This document shows, in pieces, positions 1 to 6,858 of a stretch of 7,938 bases of DNA; position 1 is the stretch's first letter, and each line of letters opens with the position of its first letter. Where the stretch lies: positions 1 to 7,938 of the forward strand of contig JAFGSU010000333.1 in NCBI GenBank assembly GCA_016934435.1, read 5' to 3'. The DNA is from Candidatus Zhuqueibacterota bacterium. Lineage in GTDB: Bacteria; Zhuqueibacterota; Zhuqueibacteria; Residuimicrobiales; Residuimicrobiaceae. The position numbers and the translations under genes were made by a program. The notes beneath the pieces were generated by a model. The model saw nothing but the letters and a program-made list of their open reading frames with translations, searched no databases and was not told where the DNA came from.

Positions 1-185
1 AATTACGCTTCACCGGCGGCAGCCAGATCACCGGCCCGCGCGGCGAGATTCTCATGCACGCTCATAAAAGCCACGAACAGGTAGGCGCCGTCGATTTTAA
101 ACCTGAAATCGCGCGTGAAAAATGGCTGACCGATCAAAACCATCTGTTACAGGATCGCAAAACGGCGTTTTATTCCAGGTTGTAG
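1..185 (+). CDS. Carbon-nitrogen hydrolase (nitrilase superfamily), C-terminal fragment
   Basis: This is the 3' end of a gene that enters from the left edge. It reads in the frame beginning at base 3 and ends at a TAG at 183-185, leaving about 60 residues. The visible part starts FTGGSQITGPRGEIL, which resembles the nitrilase-superfamily segment where a G-G-S strand is followed by a 'P-x-G-E-I-L' hairpin. A short strand with a valine-rich 'VGAVDF' follows, then a helix containing R-E-K-W and a C-terminal 'R-K-T-A-F-Y' close to the stop. That order is typical of the end of C-N hydrolases, which cleave nitriles, amides or N-carbamoyl compounds using a Glu-Lys-Cys triad. The triad lies upstream of the window, so substrate and activity cannot be judged. 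The assignment rests on pattern resemblance only. Confidence 0.7.
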   Translation, partial: LRFTGGSQITGPRGEILMHAHKSHEQVGAVDFKPEIAREKWLTDQNHLLQDRKTAFYSRL

Positions 186-229
186 GTGTGAATCCTTTTT
201 GTGTACGAAAAATGAGTAGGAAAATAAAT

Positions 230-239
230 GAATAAATCG
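230..239 (+). repeat. 10-base direct repeat shared by two intergenic gaps
   Basis: GAATAAATCG occurs here and again at 5958-5967. Both copies are followed within a few bases by AAGCTTAA (242-247 region and 5976-5983 region), and both are preceded by a GGAA..TAAAT string. Both lie next to a copy of the GTCCAAAAA repeat end, upstream of it here and outside the right end of the element at 5774-5940. The shared string suggests that the two gaps descend from related repeat sequence. In short AT-rich DNA, chance remains possible. Confidence 0.35.
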
Positions 240-253
240 AAAGCTTAACATCA

Positions 254-269
254 GAGGGTGTCCAAAAAG
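254..269 (+). repeat. Solo copy of the GAGGnTGTCCAAAAA repeat end
   Basis: The 16 bases GAGGGTGTCCAAAAAG match the two ends of the inverted-repeat element at 5774-5940: GAGGTGTCCAAAAAG on the left and, reverse-complemented, GAGGTTGTCCAAAAAA on the right. No inverted partner is visible between the upstream stop at 185 and the flippase start at 343. It therefore looks like a solitary end or the relic of a decayed copy. The rest of the 157-base gap is AT-rich. I cannot name a convincing promoter in it; TATAGT at 298-303 is the best -10-like string but has no good -35 partner. Confidence 0.55.
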
Positions 270-342
270 ATCAAAAAATTTTAAAAATCCAACGTTATAT
301 AGTATCCAATCGTCTCCATTTATTGTATAGAGCCTGAAAAGC

Positions 343-1851
343 ATGTCTGTTATTCCATCCATCAAACGCCTCATCAAGCATTCGGCGGTATACGGATTGG
401 GGCATATACTCACCCGATCCATCGGTTTTTTCCTGCTGCCGCTCTATACCAACGTCTTCACCGCCGATGCCTTCGGCATTGTCGCTTTGATGGTGACCTA
501 TCTAACGATTTCAACGCTGCTGTATAGTTACGGTCTGGATGCCGGATTCATGCGCTATTACATCCTCGCCGAGGACCGACCCGGGCGACGATTAGTATTC
601 AGTACGGCCTTTGTTACCCTGTTCATCTCCAGTCTGATCTTTTCGCTATTATTGTTTTCTTTTGCCGGTCCTTTGAGTCGAATTCTATTTACCCCGGCGT
701 CGCAGATGCTGAGCATCGATCTGCCGCTGTTGTTGCGTTTGCTCGCCGGTATTTTATTTTGCGATACCGTCGCCTTCATACCGCTGCTGGTACTGCGTGC
801 GGAAGAGAAATCGTGGCCGTTTATCGTCATAAAAATCGCCAGCGGCTGCGTCAATTTCGCCGCCAACATTCTCTTCATCATCGGCTGGCATATGGGGGTG
901 GAGGGCGTATTTTACGCCAATTTGACGGCATCGTTGGCGACACTGATGTTGGCCATCCCTATCATCTATCAAACAGTTGTGCTGCAATTTTCCTGGAGGT
1001 CGTTACGGGAGTTACTATCGTTCGGAGCGCCGTTTATTTTAGCCGGAATTGCCATTGCCGTCATGGACTCGGTGGATCGCATTTTCCTCGAGCGGCTGCA
1101 ATCGGTGCAAACCGCGGGTCTGTACAACGCCGGCGCCAAACTGGGGATGATCATGGGACTCTTTGTCGCCGCTTTTCGTTTCGCCTGGCATCCTTTTTTT
1201 CTCGCCACCTGCAAACAAACGGACGCGAGGCAGATATTCAGCAAAATTTTCACCTATTTATTGCTCGCCGGTTTCACACTTTTGTTGTTTATTACCTTTT
1301 TTATCGATCCTCTGGTCAGGCTCCGGTTTCTGGGTTATACGGTGTTCGGCAATGCGTTCTGGTCCAGTACGGCTATTGTGCCCCTTATAATGCTGGCTTA
1401 TCTGTTTCACGCTGCTTATCTCATTTTTGAAGCGGCGCTTTACCTGTATAAAAAGAGCCTGATTATCGCCCTGATAACTACAGCCGGAATGATCGTGAAT
1501 ATCCTGGCCAATGTGCTGCTTATTCCGCATCTGGATATGTTCGGCGCGGCCTGGGCGCGCGTGATCGCCTATACGTTTATGGCCGCAGGATTGTACTATT
1601 TTAGTCAGAAATATTACCATGTATCCTATGAATGGCCGCGGCTGCTTCGCCTGTTCTTGATTGTCGGTATCCTGCTGTTTCTCAACAAGACGCTGTTAGC
1701 AGACTCGAGTTGGCCGGTGCAGCTGGGCTTGTTTTTATGTTTTCCGATTATCCTGTTCTGTAGTGGTTTTTTCACCAGGCGTGAATTGGAGAAATTCAGG
1801 CAAATACTGAAACAGTACAGTGCCCTATTATTTAATCAGGAGAAATCTTGA
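343..1851 (+). CDS. Wzx-type polysaccharide flippase (MOP superfamily membrane protein)
   Basis: This 502-residue, very hydrophobic protein has the length and spacing of about 12-14 membrane segments typical of Wzx/oligosaccharide flippases of the MOP superfamily. These proteins move undecaprenyl-linked sugar repeat units from the cytoplasmic to the periplasmic face of the inner membrane. The N-terminus carries the usual short basic amphipathic stretch (K8, R9, K12), then 'FFLLPLYT' at 29-36, 'FGIVALM' at 44-50 and 'GLDAGFMRYY' at 64-73, a layout common in this family. A second half of similar design begins near residue 220 ('FGAPFILAGIAIAV'). The ATG at 343 has no strong Shine-Dalgarno sequence but gives the family's normal N-terminus. 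Its TGA overlaps the TTG start of the next gene, so the two are probably translationally coupled. The substrate cannot be told from sequence; the heparinase-like gene downstream suggests an exopolysaccharide. It could equally be called a generic lipopolysaccharide biosynthesis protein. Confidence 0.88.
   Translation: MSVIPSIKRLIKHSAVYGLGHILTRSIGFFLLPLYTNVFTADAFGIVALMVTYLTISTLLYSYGLDAGFMRYYILAEDRPGRRLVFSTAFVTLFISSLIFSLLLFSFAGPLSRILFTPASQMLSIDLPLLLRLLAGILFCDTVAFIPLLVLRAEEKSWPFIVIKIASGCVNFAANILFIIGWHMGVEGVFYANLTASLATLMLAIPIIYQTVVLQFSWRSLRELLSFGAPFILAGIAIAVMDSVDRIFLERLQSVQTAGLYNAGAKLGMIMGLFVAAFRFAWHPFFLATCKQTDARQIFSKIFTYLLLAGFTLLLFITFFIDPLVRLRFLGYTVFGNAFWSSTAIVPLIMLAYLFHAAYLIFEAALYLYKKSLIIALITTAGMIVNILANVLLIPHLDMFGAAWARVIAYTFMAAGLYYFSQKYYHVSYEWPRLLRLFLIVGILLFLNKTLLADSSWPVQLGLFLCFPIILFCSGFFTRRELEKFRQILKQYSALLFNQEKS
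1838..1842 (+). promoter_or_regulatory. Shine-Dalgarno sequence AGGAG that fixes a TTG start
   Basis: AGGAG lies 5 bases before the TTG at 1848, inside the last codons of the flippase gene. It is the clearest ribosome binding site in the window. It supports TTG rather than a downstream ATG as the start of the DNPH1-like gene, as does the family N-terminus 'IYYAASIAGGR', which begins immediately after it. Confidence 0.8.
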
Positions 1852-2267
1852 ACATCTATTACGCCGCTTCCATCGCCGGCGGCAGAGCGTATCTCGGCGC
1901 CTATCGGTTGATGGTGAAATTCATTCAGGATCAGGGACACAGGGTCCTGACCGAGCACATCATCGCCGAGGATGTCTTGGAGCAGGAAAGCCGACTGACG
2001 CCGTCGGAAATCTATCGCCGGGATGTAGCCTGGCTGGCCGATTGTGATGCGATGATCGCGGAGATCTCCAATCCCTCTCTCGGCGTCGGCTACGAAATAG
2101 GCTATGCCCTCGATTTAGGCAAGCGGATTTTGTGTTTGCACAAAGAAGGTCTTTTTATTTCCCGGATGATTATCGGGAATGATCGAGCGGGACTGAATAT
2201 TGCAGCGTATGCTTCGGATGAAGAATGGCAACAGCAGATTGCGTATTTTCTGTCTGCAGGGGCTTGA
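1848..2267 (+). CDS. DNPH1/Rcl-type 2'-deoxynucleoside 5'-phosphate N-hydrolase
   Basis: This 139-residue protein belongs to the nucleoside 2-deoxyribosyltransferase fold and is closest in layout to animal DNPH1 (Rcl). DNPH1 splits 2'-deoxynucleoside 5'-monophosphates into base and deoxyribose 5-phosphate; human DNPH1 acts on 5-hydroxymethyl-dUMP. Visible motifs are the N-terminal 'YYAASIAGGR' loop (4-13), 'VLTEHIIAED' (33-42), 'YRRDVAWL' with D59, and 'NPSLGVGYEIG' (75-85). E83 sits where the nucleophilic glutamate is found, D59 where the general acid is found (24 residues earlier, the same spacing as rat D69/E93), and S77 at the phosphate-binding serine. S105 in 'FISRMI' matches the serine contributed by the partner subunit. 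It starts with TTG, overlaps the flippase stop by 4 bases, and is followed closely by dinB. A cytosolic nucleotide-pool sanitising role is inferred. A plain nucleoside deoxyribosyltransferase is less likely because the phosphate-binding serines are kept. Confidence 0.85.
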   Translation: MNIYYAASIAGGRAYLGAYRLMVKFIQDQGHRVLTEHIIAEDVLEQESRLTPSEIYRRDVAWLADCDAMIAEISNPSLGVGYEIGYALDLGKRILCLHKEGLFISRMIIGNDRAGLNIAAYASDEEWQQQIAYFLSAGA

Positions 2268-2301
2268 TCCGTTTTATTCACCCATCATGGATTTGAGCGA
2301 T

Positions 2302-3504
2302 ATGGAATCCACCGGTCGCACCATTTTACATCTCGATATGGATGCCTTTTTTGCCGCTGTCGAGCAGCAGGATCATCCGCAGTGGCGCGGTAAACCGCTG
2401 GTGGTAGGCGCCGATCCAAAAGGCGGCAAAGGCCGGGGCGTGGTGTCCACCTGCAGTTATGAGGCGCGCGTCTATGGCATTCGCTCCGCCATGCCCATCT
2501 CCACAGCCTATCGTCTATGCCCCACCGCTGTGTACGTTCTGCCACGCGGTGGGCGCTACGCTCAGGTTTCGCGACAAATTATGAGCCTGTTGCGCGATTA
2601 CAGTCCGGATGTCGAACAAATCAGCATCGATGAGGCTTTTCTGGACATCACATCGACGCAAAAGCTGTTTGGGGGCGCTGAAGCGCTGGCGCGGCAGATA
2701 AAATCTCAAATAAATGAAAAAACAAAACTTACAGCATCTGTTGGCATCGCCCCCAATAAATTTACCGCCAAAATAGCCTCCGATTTACGAAAACCGGACG
2801 GTTTGGTCATCGTAAAGGCCGATGAACTCTTAACTTTTCTCGCGCCGCTGGAAATATCCCGGCTGTGGGGTGCAGGACCTAAAACGGTGCCGCAGCTGCA
2901 GGCCATGGGGATTTATACCATTGGCGACATGGCACGATATTCGCAACAGCAATTATTTGAGCGATTGGGACAGCCGGGTTTGCATTTCTGGCGCCTCGCC
3001 AACGGCATCGATGATCGTCCCGTGGGAGGCGCCGCCGATGCCAAATCCATCAGTCGCGAAACAACGTTTGAACACGATATTGACGATAATGAGCAGATGC
3101 GCGACTGCCTGTTCTATCTGTGCGACGATCTCGCTTATGAAATGCGCAAGAAACGATTGCGCGGCCGTACGGTAACCCTGAAAATACGATTGGATGATTT
3201 TTCTACATTCAGCCGGTCGCAAACTTTTGATCACGGCACAGACAATAGTGATGAAATGTTTCAGCGTATCAGCGAGCTTTTTCAGAGCTTTGATCGTGGC
3301 GGCAAGTGCGTGCGCCTGCTCGGTGTGGCCATGTCGCATCTGCAGCAGGGTGTCGGACAGATGGACCTCTTTGCCGAAAATGATGAAAAGCGAGACAGAA
3401 TGGATCGGGTCATGGATCAGGTGCGTAAAAAATTCGGCATGGATGCCATTCATCGCGCCAGCCTGTTGAAAAAGCGACGCGATTCCGGCTGGATTCGCGA
3501 ATGA
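2302..3504 (+). CDS. dinB: DNA polymerase IV (Y-family translesion polymerase)
   Basis: The 400-residue protein is a complete Y-family polymerase that copies past damaged template bases with low fidelity. The palm begins 'TILHLDMDAFFAAVE', giving catalytic D12, and the second acidic pair D110/E111 lies in 'SIDEAFLDIT'. F17 aligns with the steric-gate Phe13 of E. coli Pol IV. 'SVGIAPNKFTAKIASDLRKP' (146-165) is the family signature, a helix-hairpin-helix thumb follows ('LWGAGPKT' 188-195), and the little finger starts at 'SRETTF' (251-256). 'QMDLF' at 353-357 is a sliding-clamp binding motif, followed by a basic tail of about 40 residues ('KKFGMDAIHRASLLKKRR') common in non-enterobacterial DinB. 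I chose the ATG at 2302, which has a weak GAG upstream and a family-like N-terminus. An ATG at 2287 (405 residues) is also possible; neither has a good ribosome site. The gene follows the DNPH1-like stop by about 20-35 bases with no SOS box between them, so it is probably read from the upstream operon. Confidence 0.95.
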   Translation: MESTGRTILHLDMDAFFAAVEQQDHPQWRGKPLVVGADPKGGKGRGVVSTCSYEARVYGIRSAMPISTAYRLCPTAVYVLPRGGRYAQVSRQIMSLLRDYSPDVEQISIDEAFLDITSTQKLFGGAEALARQIKSQINEKTKLTASVGIAPNKFTAKIASDLRKPDGLVIVKADELLTFLAPLEISRLWGAGPKTVPQLQAMGIYTIGDMARYSQQQLFERLGQPGLHFWRLANGIDDRPVGGAADAKSISRETTFEHDIDDNEQMRDCLFYLCDDLAYEMRKKRLRGRTVTLKIRLDDFSTFSRSQTFDHGTDNSDEMFQRISELFQSFDRGGKCVRLLGVAMSHLQQGVGQMDLFAENDEKRDRMDRVMDQVRKKFGMDAIHRASLLKKRRDSGWIRE

Positions 3505-3537
3505 GACGATGCCGCCCGAATCGACGCTCTGTTGGCA

Positions 3538-3549
3538 ATTTTTTGCATG
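3538..3549 (+). repeat. 12-base direct repeat, first copy (second at 3611-3622)
   Basis: ATTTTTTGCATG occurs here and again at 3611-3622, 73 bases later, in the gap between dinB and the heparinase-like gene. The first copy sits in TTGGCAATTTTTTGCAT, which resembles a sigma-54 site but has 9 instead of 10 bases between the GG and GC pairs. An 8-base palindrome GTGGCCAC lies between the copies at 3564-3571. The pair could be regulator sites for the downstream gene, but nothing in the window names a regulator. I see no terminator hairpin after dinB. Confidence 0.45.
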
Positions 3550-3610
3550 ACTTTTCCGTTCCTGTGGCCACGCGAAAGAGCTGTTAGCCCGTATCGAAGC
3601 TAATTTAGCC

Positions 3611-3622
3611 ATTTTTTGCATG
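3611..3622 (+). repeat. 12-base direct repeat, second copy
   Basis: This is an exact second copy of ATTTTTTGCATG (first at 3538-3549). It lies 66-77 bases before the preferred TTG start of the heparinase-like gene, so it falls within the likely promoter region. Confidence 0.45.
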
Positions 3623-3677
3623 GGCTTTGTTTGGTGGGGGAATAGGCTAAATAATCCTTGTGGAATGAATCGCGTAT

Positions 3678-3681
3678 AGGA
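3678..3681 (+). promoter_or_regulatory. Likely ribosome binding site AGGA for the TTG start at 3688
   Basis: AGGA is spaced 6 bases from TTG 3688. The only other upstream in-frame start, TTG 3658, comes directly after in-frame stops at 3643 and 3652 and has no suitably spaced Shine-Dalgarno sequence. This tips the start choice but does not settle it. Confidence 0.45.
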
Positions 3682-3687
3682 AAATAT

Positions 3688-5745
3688 TTGACCGCTAACG
3701 AATATAAAATAATCTGGCATCGGCTGAAAATCATGACGCCGGGGGAGGTCTGGTACCGCTTCAGCCGCAACATCAAGGCCAGGGCGCAGAAGAGCCGTAA
3801 GAACGGATCGCGACGGCAGTGGCGCGATTTTTTGCGCGATCCGGACCTGGCCTCGCTCGACGGCGCAATCCACCTGCTGGAAGATATGCAGGGGCGCAGC
3901 GTCTTTCCCTGGCAGAAGCTGTCGACGGATGAAATTTCCCGCTTGTTCCGGGATCAATGGCCCAACGTCAGAACCGCCGCTATTCACGCCGCCGACGACC
4001 TTTGCGCGCACCGGTTCCGAATATTCAATCGTCAGCTCTCGTTCAACGGTAGAATCGACTGGCATTATGATGTTCTAACGGATAAACGCATCCCCCTGAA
4101 GCACTGGACCGACCTGCCCTACTGGCAATCCGATCTGGCGCCGGGCGTCAAGTATATCTGGGAATTGAATCGGCTGCAGCATTTTGTCGTCCTGGCCAAA
4201 GCGTTTTTATTGACCAGTGAAGAGAAATATGTCGAGGAACTGCACGCGCAATGGCAGGATTGGCTGGAACAAAATCCGTCACCATTCGGCATCAACTGGA
4301 CCAGTCCGCTAGAGTCGGCCCTGCGCATCATCTCGTTCACCTGGGGCCTGCAGATGTGCAAAAACAGCCATTACATCACGGCGGAATTTTATATGCATAT
4401 TCTGCAATCCATCAGCGAGCATGCCGAGCACGTAGCGGGAAACCTGTCCTATTTCTCCTCCGCCAATAATCACCTGCTCGGCGAAGCGCTGGGTCTCATT
4501 TATGCCGGCTGTTACTATCCGGAGTTAAAAGCGGCGGGAAAATGGCGAGAGCTCGGATTTTCAATCTTCTTCGATCAAATAGCGAAACAGGTTTTTGCCG
4601 ACGGCGTCCTCAAGGAGCAGACGACCTATTACCAACGATACGTTTTTGATTTTTGTCTTTTGGCCATGATCGCTGCCGATTATTGCGATGAGAAGATGCC
4701 GGGTGAATTACTCAAGCGCATGGAAAAGATGGCCGAGTTTGTGCGCGCACTGATGATGGAACCGGCTGATGTGCCGGAAATCGGCGATGCCGACGGCGGC
4801 GAAACCCTGCATCTCAGCGAAAATAATGCCAACCCCTACGGTGTTTTGCTGGCGGAAGCGGCCCTGCTTTTCAATCGCGGTGATTTCAAAGCTAAAGCCG
4901 CACCGTGGTGCGAACAGCTGTTCTGGCTCTTTGGAGAAGAGGTGCAGGAACGGTACGAAGCCATCATTCCCGAAAATAATACCTCCCTCGTAGAGAAATT
5001 TGATAAAGGCGGCTATATTATTCTGCGCACGCGTGCCGGCGCTCTGCCCCAGCGCGCCGTCTTTGATGTCGGCCCGTTAGGATTGGATGCCATGTCGTCG
5101 CATGGACATGCCGACGCCCTGAGCCTCATCCTGTCCGTGAATGGGGTCCCCGCCCTCATCGACAGCGGCACCTATACCTATCGCGGTAACCGAAAATGGC
5201 GCGATTATTTTCGCAGCACCCGGGCGCATAATACGCTGGTAATCGACGGCATCAGTCAATCCGAAATGGTAGGACCCTTTCAGTGGGGTCGGCGTGCTCA
5301 GACCCGGTTGCTATCCTGTTCCGTGACCCCGCAGCGCAGCCGGTTGGTCGCCCAGCACGACGGCTACCGACATAAAGGAGTCATGCATACAAGGCAGATA
5401 CTTTTTAACCATGTCGATCGATGGACTGTTGAGGATATCATAGAGGGCAACGGCCGACACACCATCGAGGTGCTCTGGCATCTAACACCGTGCCGCTATG
5501 ATCTGACGCAGGATGGCAGGGCCGTCTTTTACTTTCCGCAGTTTTCCCTGACGTTTACCAGCCATTCGCAAAAAACCTTACACCATGAAATCATCTCGAG
5601 CGAAACGAAACCCATTCAGGGATGGTTTTCACCTGAATTTGCCGTCAAAAAGAAAAATCCGGTTCTTACTATCAGCACAACCGCTATGCTGCCGGTACAT
5701 ATTTTCACCGAAATCGTGGTTGAAGAGGGGGATCATTTAATTTAA
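3688..5745 (+). CDS. Heparinase II/III family protein (probable uronic-acid polysaccharide lyase)
   Basis: The protein of about 685 residues has the two-part layout of the heparinase II/III and alginate-lyase-like family. It has an N-terminal all-helical (alpha/alpha) toroid, here to about residue 390, and a C-terminal beta-sandwich. Family marks are 'LKIMTPGEVWYRFSR' near the start, 'NWTSPLESALRI' (N203, E209), 'SSANNHLLGEALG' (N261, H262, E266), 'QTTYYQRY' (Y314, Y315), 'SSHGHADALSL' (H472, H474) and 'RSTRAHNT' (H514, N515). In studied lyases, tyrosine and histidine in this fold carry out beta-elimination next to a uronic acid. There is no signal peptide, so it may act in the cytoplasm or leave by another route. 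Members are common in exopolysaccharide clusters, which fits the flippase upstream. I prefer the TTG at 3688 because AGGA lies 6 bases before it. A TTG at 3658 (695 residues) has no ribosome site, and an ATG at 3733 would cut into conserved sequence. The true substrate is unknown. Confidence 0.87.
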   Translation: MTANEYKIIWHRLKIMTPGEVWYRFSRNIKARAQKSRKNGSRRQWRDFLRDPDLASLDGAIHLLEDMQGRSVFPWQKLSTDEISRLFRDQWPNVRTAAIHAADDLCAHRFRIFNRQLSFNGRIDWHYDVLTDKRIPLKHWTDLPYWQSDLAPGVKYIWELNRLQHFVVLAKAFLLTSEEKYVEELHAQWQDWLEQNPSPFGINWTSPLESALRIISFTWGLQMCKNSHYITAEFYMHILQSISEHAEHVAGNLSYFSSANNHLLGEALGLIYAGCYYPELKAAGKWRELGFSIFFDQIAKQVFADGVLKEQTTYYQRYVFDFCLLAMIAADYCDEKMPGELLKRMEKMAEFVRALMMEPADVPEIGDADGGETLHLSENNANPYGVLLAEAALLFNRGDFKAKAAPWCEQLFWLFGEEVQERYEAIIPENNTSLVEKFDKGGYIILRTRAGALPQRAVFDVGPLGLDAMSSHGHADALSLILSVNGVPALIDSGTYTYRGNRKWRDYFRSTRAHNTLVIDGISQSEMVGPFQWGRRAQTRLLSCSVTPQRSRLVAQHDGYRHKGVMHTRQILFNHVDRWTVEDIIEGNGRHTIEVLWHLTPCRYDLTQDGRAVFYFPQFSLTFTSHSQKTLHHEIISSETKPIQGWFSPEFAVKKKNPVLTISTTAMLPVHIFTEIVVEEGDHLI

Positions 5746-5773
5746 ACCTAAACTGAGCGATTCATCACAATCT

Positions 5774-5940
5774 GAGGTGTCCAAAAAGTAAGATAACAGC
5801 AGTCGAATATAGTTAAGTGAAGGCATGGCCCCCCTCATCCTGTCCTTCTCTCCGCCAAAAATCGGACGGACAGGCCCCTTGAAAAACCGGGGGGAGAAGG
5901 CACTGATAACTTAGGATATATACATTTTTTGGACAACCTC
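5774..5940. mobile_element. MITE-like inverted-repeat element, non-coding, 167 bases
   Basis: The ends are imperfect inverted repeats: GAGGTGTCCAAAAAG at 5774-5788 and the complement of GAGGTTGTCCAAAAAA at 5925-5940, differing by one inserted base. The sequence resembles the ends of insertion sequences, but no transposase is encoded. A second imperfect pair lies further in: TAAGATAACAG on the left and, on the opposite strand, TAAGTTATCAG on the right. The centre can fold in two exclusive ways. CCTGTCC 5839-5845 pairs with GGACAGG 5868-5874, with TCCG/CGGA nested inside. Alternatively CCTTCTCTCC 5844-5853 pairs with GGGGAGAAGG 5891-5900, backed by six C (5829-5834) against six G (5889-5894). 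I see no clear target-site duplication. It begins 29 bases after the heparinase-like stop and may also act as a transcription attenuator between that gene and the kinase-like gene. Confidence 0.55.
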
Positions 5941-5996
5941 GGAAGGTAAATAATCGCGAATAAATCGCACAATGCAAGCTTAAAAATAACAAGCCT

Positions 5997-6791
5997 ATGA
6001 ACGTTAAAACATGTTTGCCACTCGTCATCGCCGCCTTTATGGGCATAATCGTGATCGTGCTGTTCTATCTGGGCCAACCGTTATCCCAATACGCATTCTG
6101 GATCGCGCTCGGCAGCGCCGGACTCGGCGCCGCGGCTGCCTGGTATCTGATCAGCATTTTTCGTCAACGGCAAAGGATGGGCATGCCCGCGACGAAAACA
6201 GAGATGACCATCGGTCTGCCCTGGCAGTTGAACATGCTTTTCCTGTTCAACACGCTGCACAATATCTCGGCCCTGACCCTGCTCGATCCTGAGAAAGCCC
6301 GTTCCACCATCGAACAACTTGCCGAATTGATCCGACTCTTAAATGACATCAACAAGAGTGAGCGAACCCTGTTGGCTCAGGAAGTGCGCTGTGCCGAACG
6401 GTTGCTGGCCATCGAGGCAGCGCGACTGGGAGATCGGATGAGCATCGGCAAGGAGATTGCGCCGGAATGCATGGAAGAATCGTTGCCCAGTCTGATATTG
6501 TTGCCCCTGGTTGAAAACGCCATCCAGCACAGCGTCGAGTTGAGCGAGGAGACAGTGCACATCACGCTACGCGCTTATTATCACCAGCAATGGTTATTTC
6601 TTGAGGTAAGCGACAGCGGAAAATCCACTGCGAAAATTGCATCCGATACTTCCAGCGTCGAGTCGAGATTGGCCGGGCTCCATCCACTCCTGCAAAAACA
6701 CTACGGCAACCGATACGTCCTCAAAACAATCCCCCTTTCCCCGTCGGGAACCATGGTCCGGCTGCAGCTTCCCCAAAAGTATCTTGGGTGA
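5997..6791 (+). CDS. LytS/YehU-family sensor histidine kinase, probably degenerate
   Basis: This 264-residue protein has two N-terminal membrane segments (about 6-26 and 32-54) and a cytoplasmic region of the LytS type (His_kinase plus HATPase). The family signature 'QINPHFLFNTLN' is present but altered: Q77-L-N-M-L-F-L-F-N85, so the phospho-acceptor His is Leu81 and the preceding Pro is Met80. The linker 'LLDPEKARSTIEQLAELIR' (95-113) and the N-box 'LLPLVENAIQH' (168-178, E173, N174) are well kept. The ATP site is weakened: 'DSGKS' at 206-210 replaces D-x-G-x-G, and the glycine-rich lid before 'SRL' is missing. 'GTMVRLQLP' at 251-259 closes the domain. No response regulator is nearby. The protein may be a pseudokinase or a partner of another kinase, or H88 might substitute; all are inference. 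The ATG at 5997 has no good ribosome site. Family membership is firm; activity is doubtful. Confidence 0.85.
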   Translation: MNVKTCLPLVIAAFMGIIVIVLFYLGQPLSQYAFWIALGSAGLGAAAAWYLISIFRQRQRMGMPATKTEMTIGLPWQLNMLFLFNTLHNISALTLLDPEKARSTIEQLAELIRLLNDINKSERTLLAQEVRCAERLLAIEAARLGDRMSIGKEIAPECMEESLPSLILLPLVENAIQHSVELSEETVHITLRAYYHQQWLFLEVSDSGKSTAKIASDTSSVESRLAGLHPLLQKHYGNRYVLKTIPLSPSGTMVRLQLPQKYLG

Positions 6792-6858
6792 AATCAAGCC
6801 ATCAGGCCGCAAGAGGGCGTATTTTCCCCACCCGCAATGAGAAAGTATTGGCATTGTT

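Noticed and set aside
196..211. Imperfect palindrome around GTAC (TTTTTGTGTACGAAAAA) considered as a LexA-type or terminator site
   Set aside because: It does not match known LexA boxes, and the stem has mismatches and no GC core, so neither reading can be supported.
147..422. Minus-strand 91-codon frame across the 5' gap
   Set aside because: It covers repeat sequence and overlaps both the nitrilase end and the flippase start in antisense. Its Phe/Leu-rich product reflects the AT-rich gap.
2200..2301. TTG at 2200 as the start of dinB
   Set aside because: It would overlap the DNPH1-like gene by 68 bases and add 34 residues with no counterpart in DNA polymerase IV. The family N-terminus begins just after the ATG at 2302.
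2953..4065. Long minus-strand open frame of 370 codons spanning dinB, the gap and the heparinase-like gene
   Set aside because: It is antisense to two well-supported genes that share the same reading frame, so codon bias keeps the opposite frame open across both. Its product shows no domain and it crosses the AT-rich gap without any sign of coding.
5813..6077. Minus-strand short open frames over the inverted-repeat element and the kinase start
   Set aside because: They read through the hairpin repeats and the start of a supported plus-strand gene, and have no ribosome site or recognisable product.
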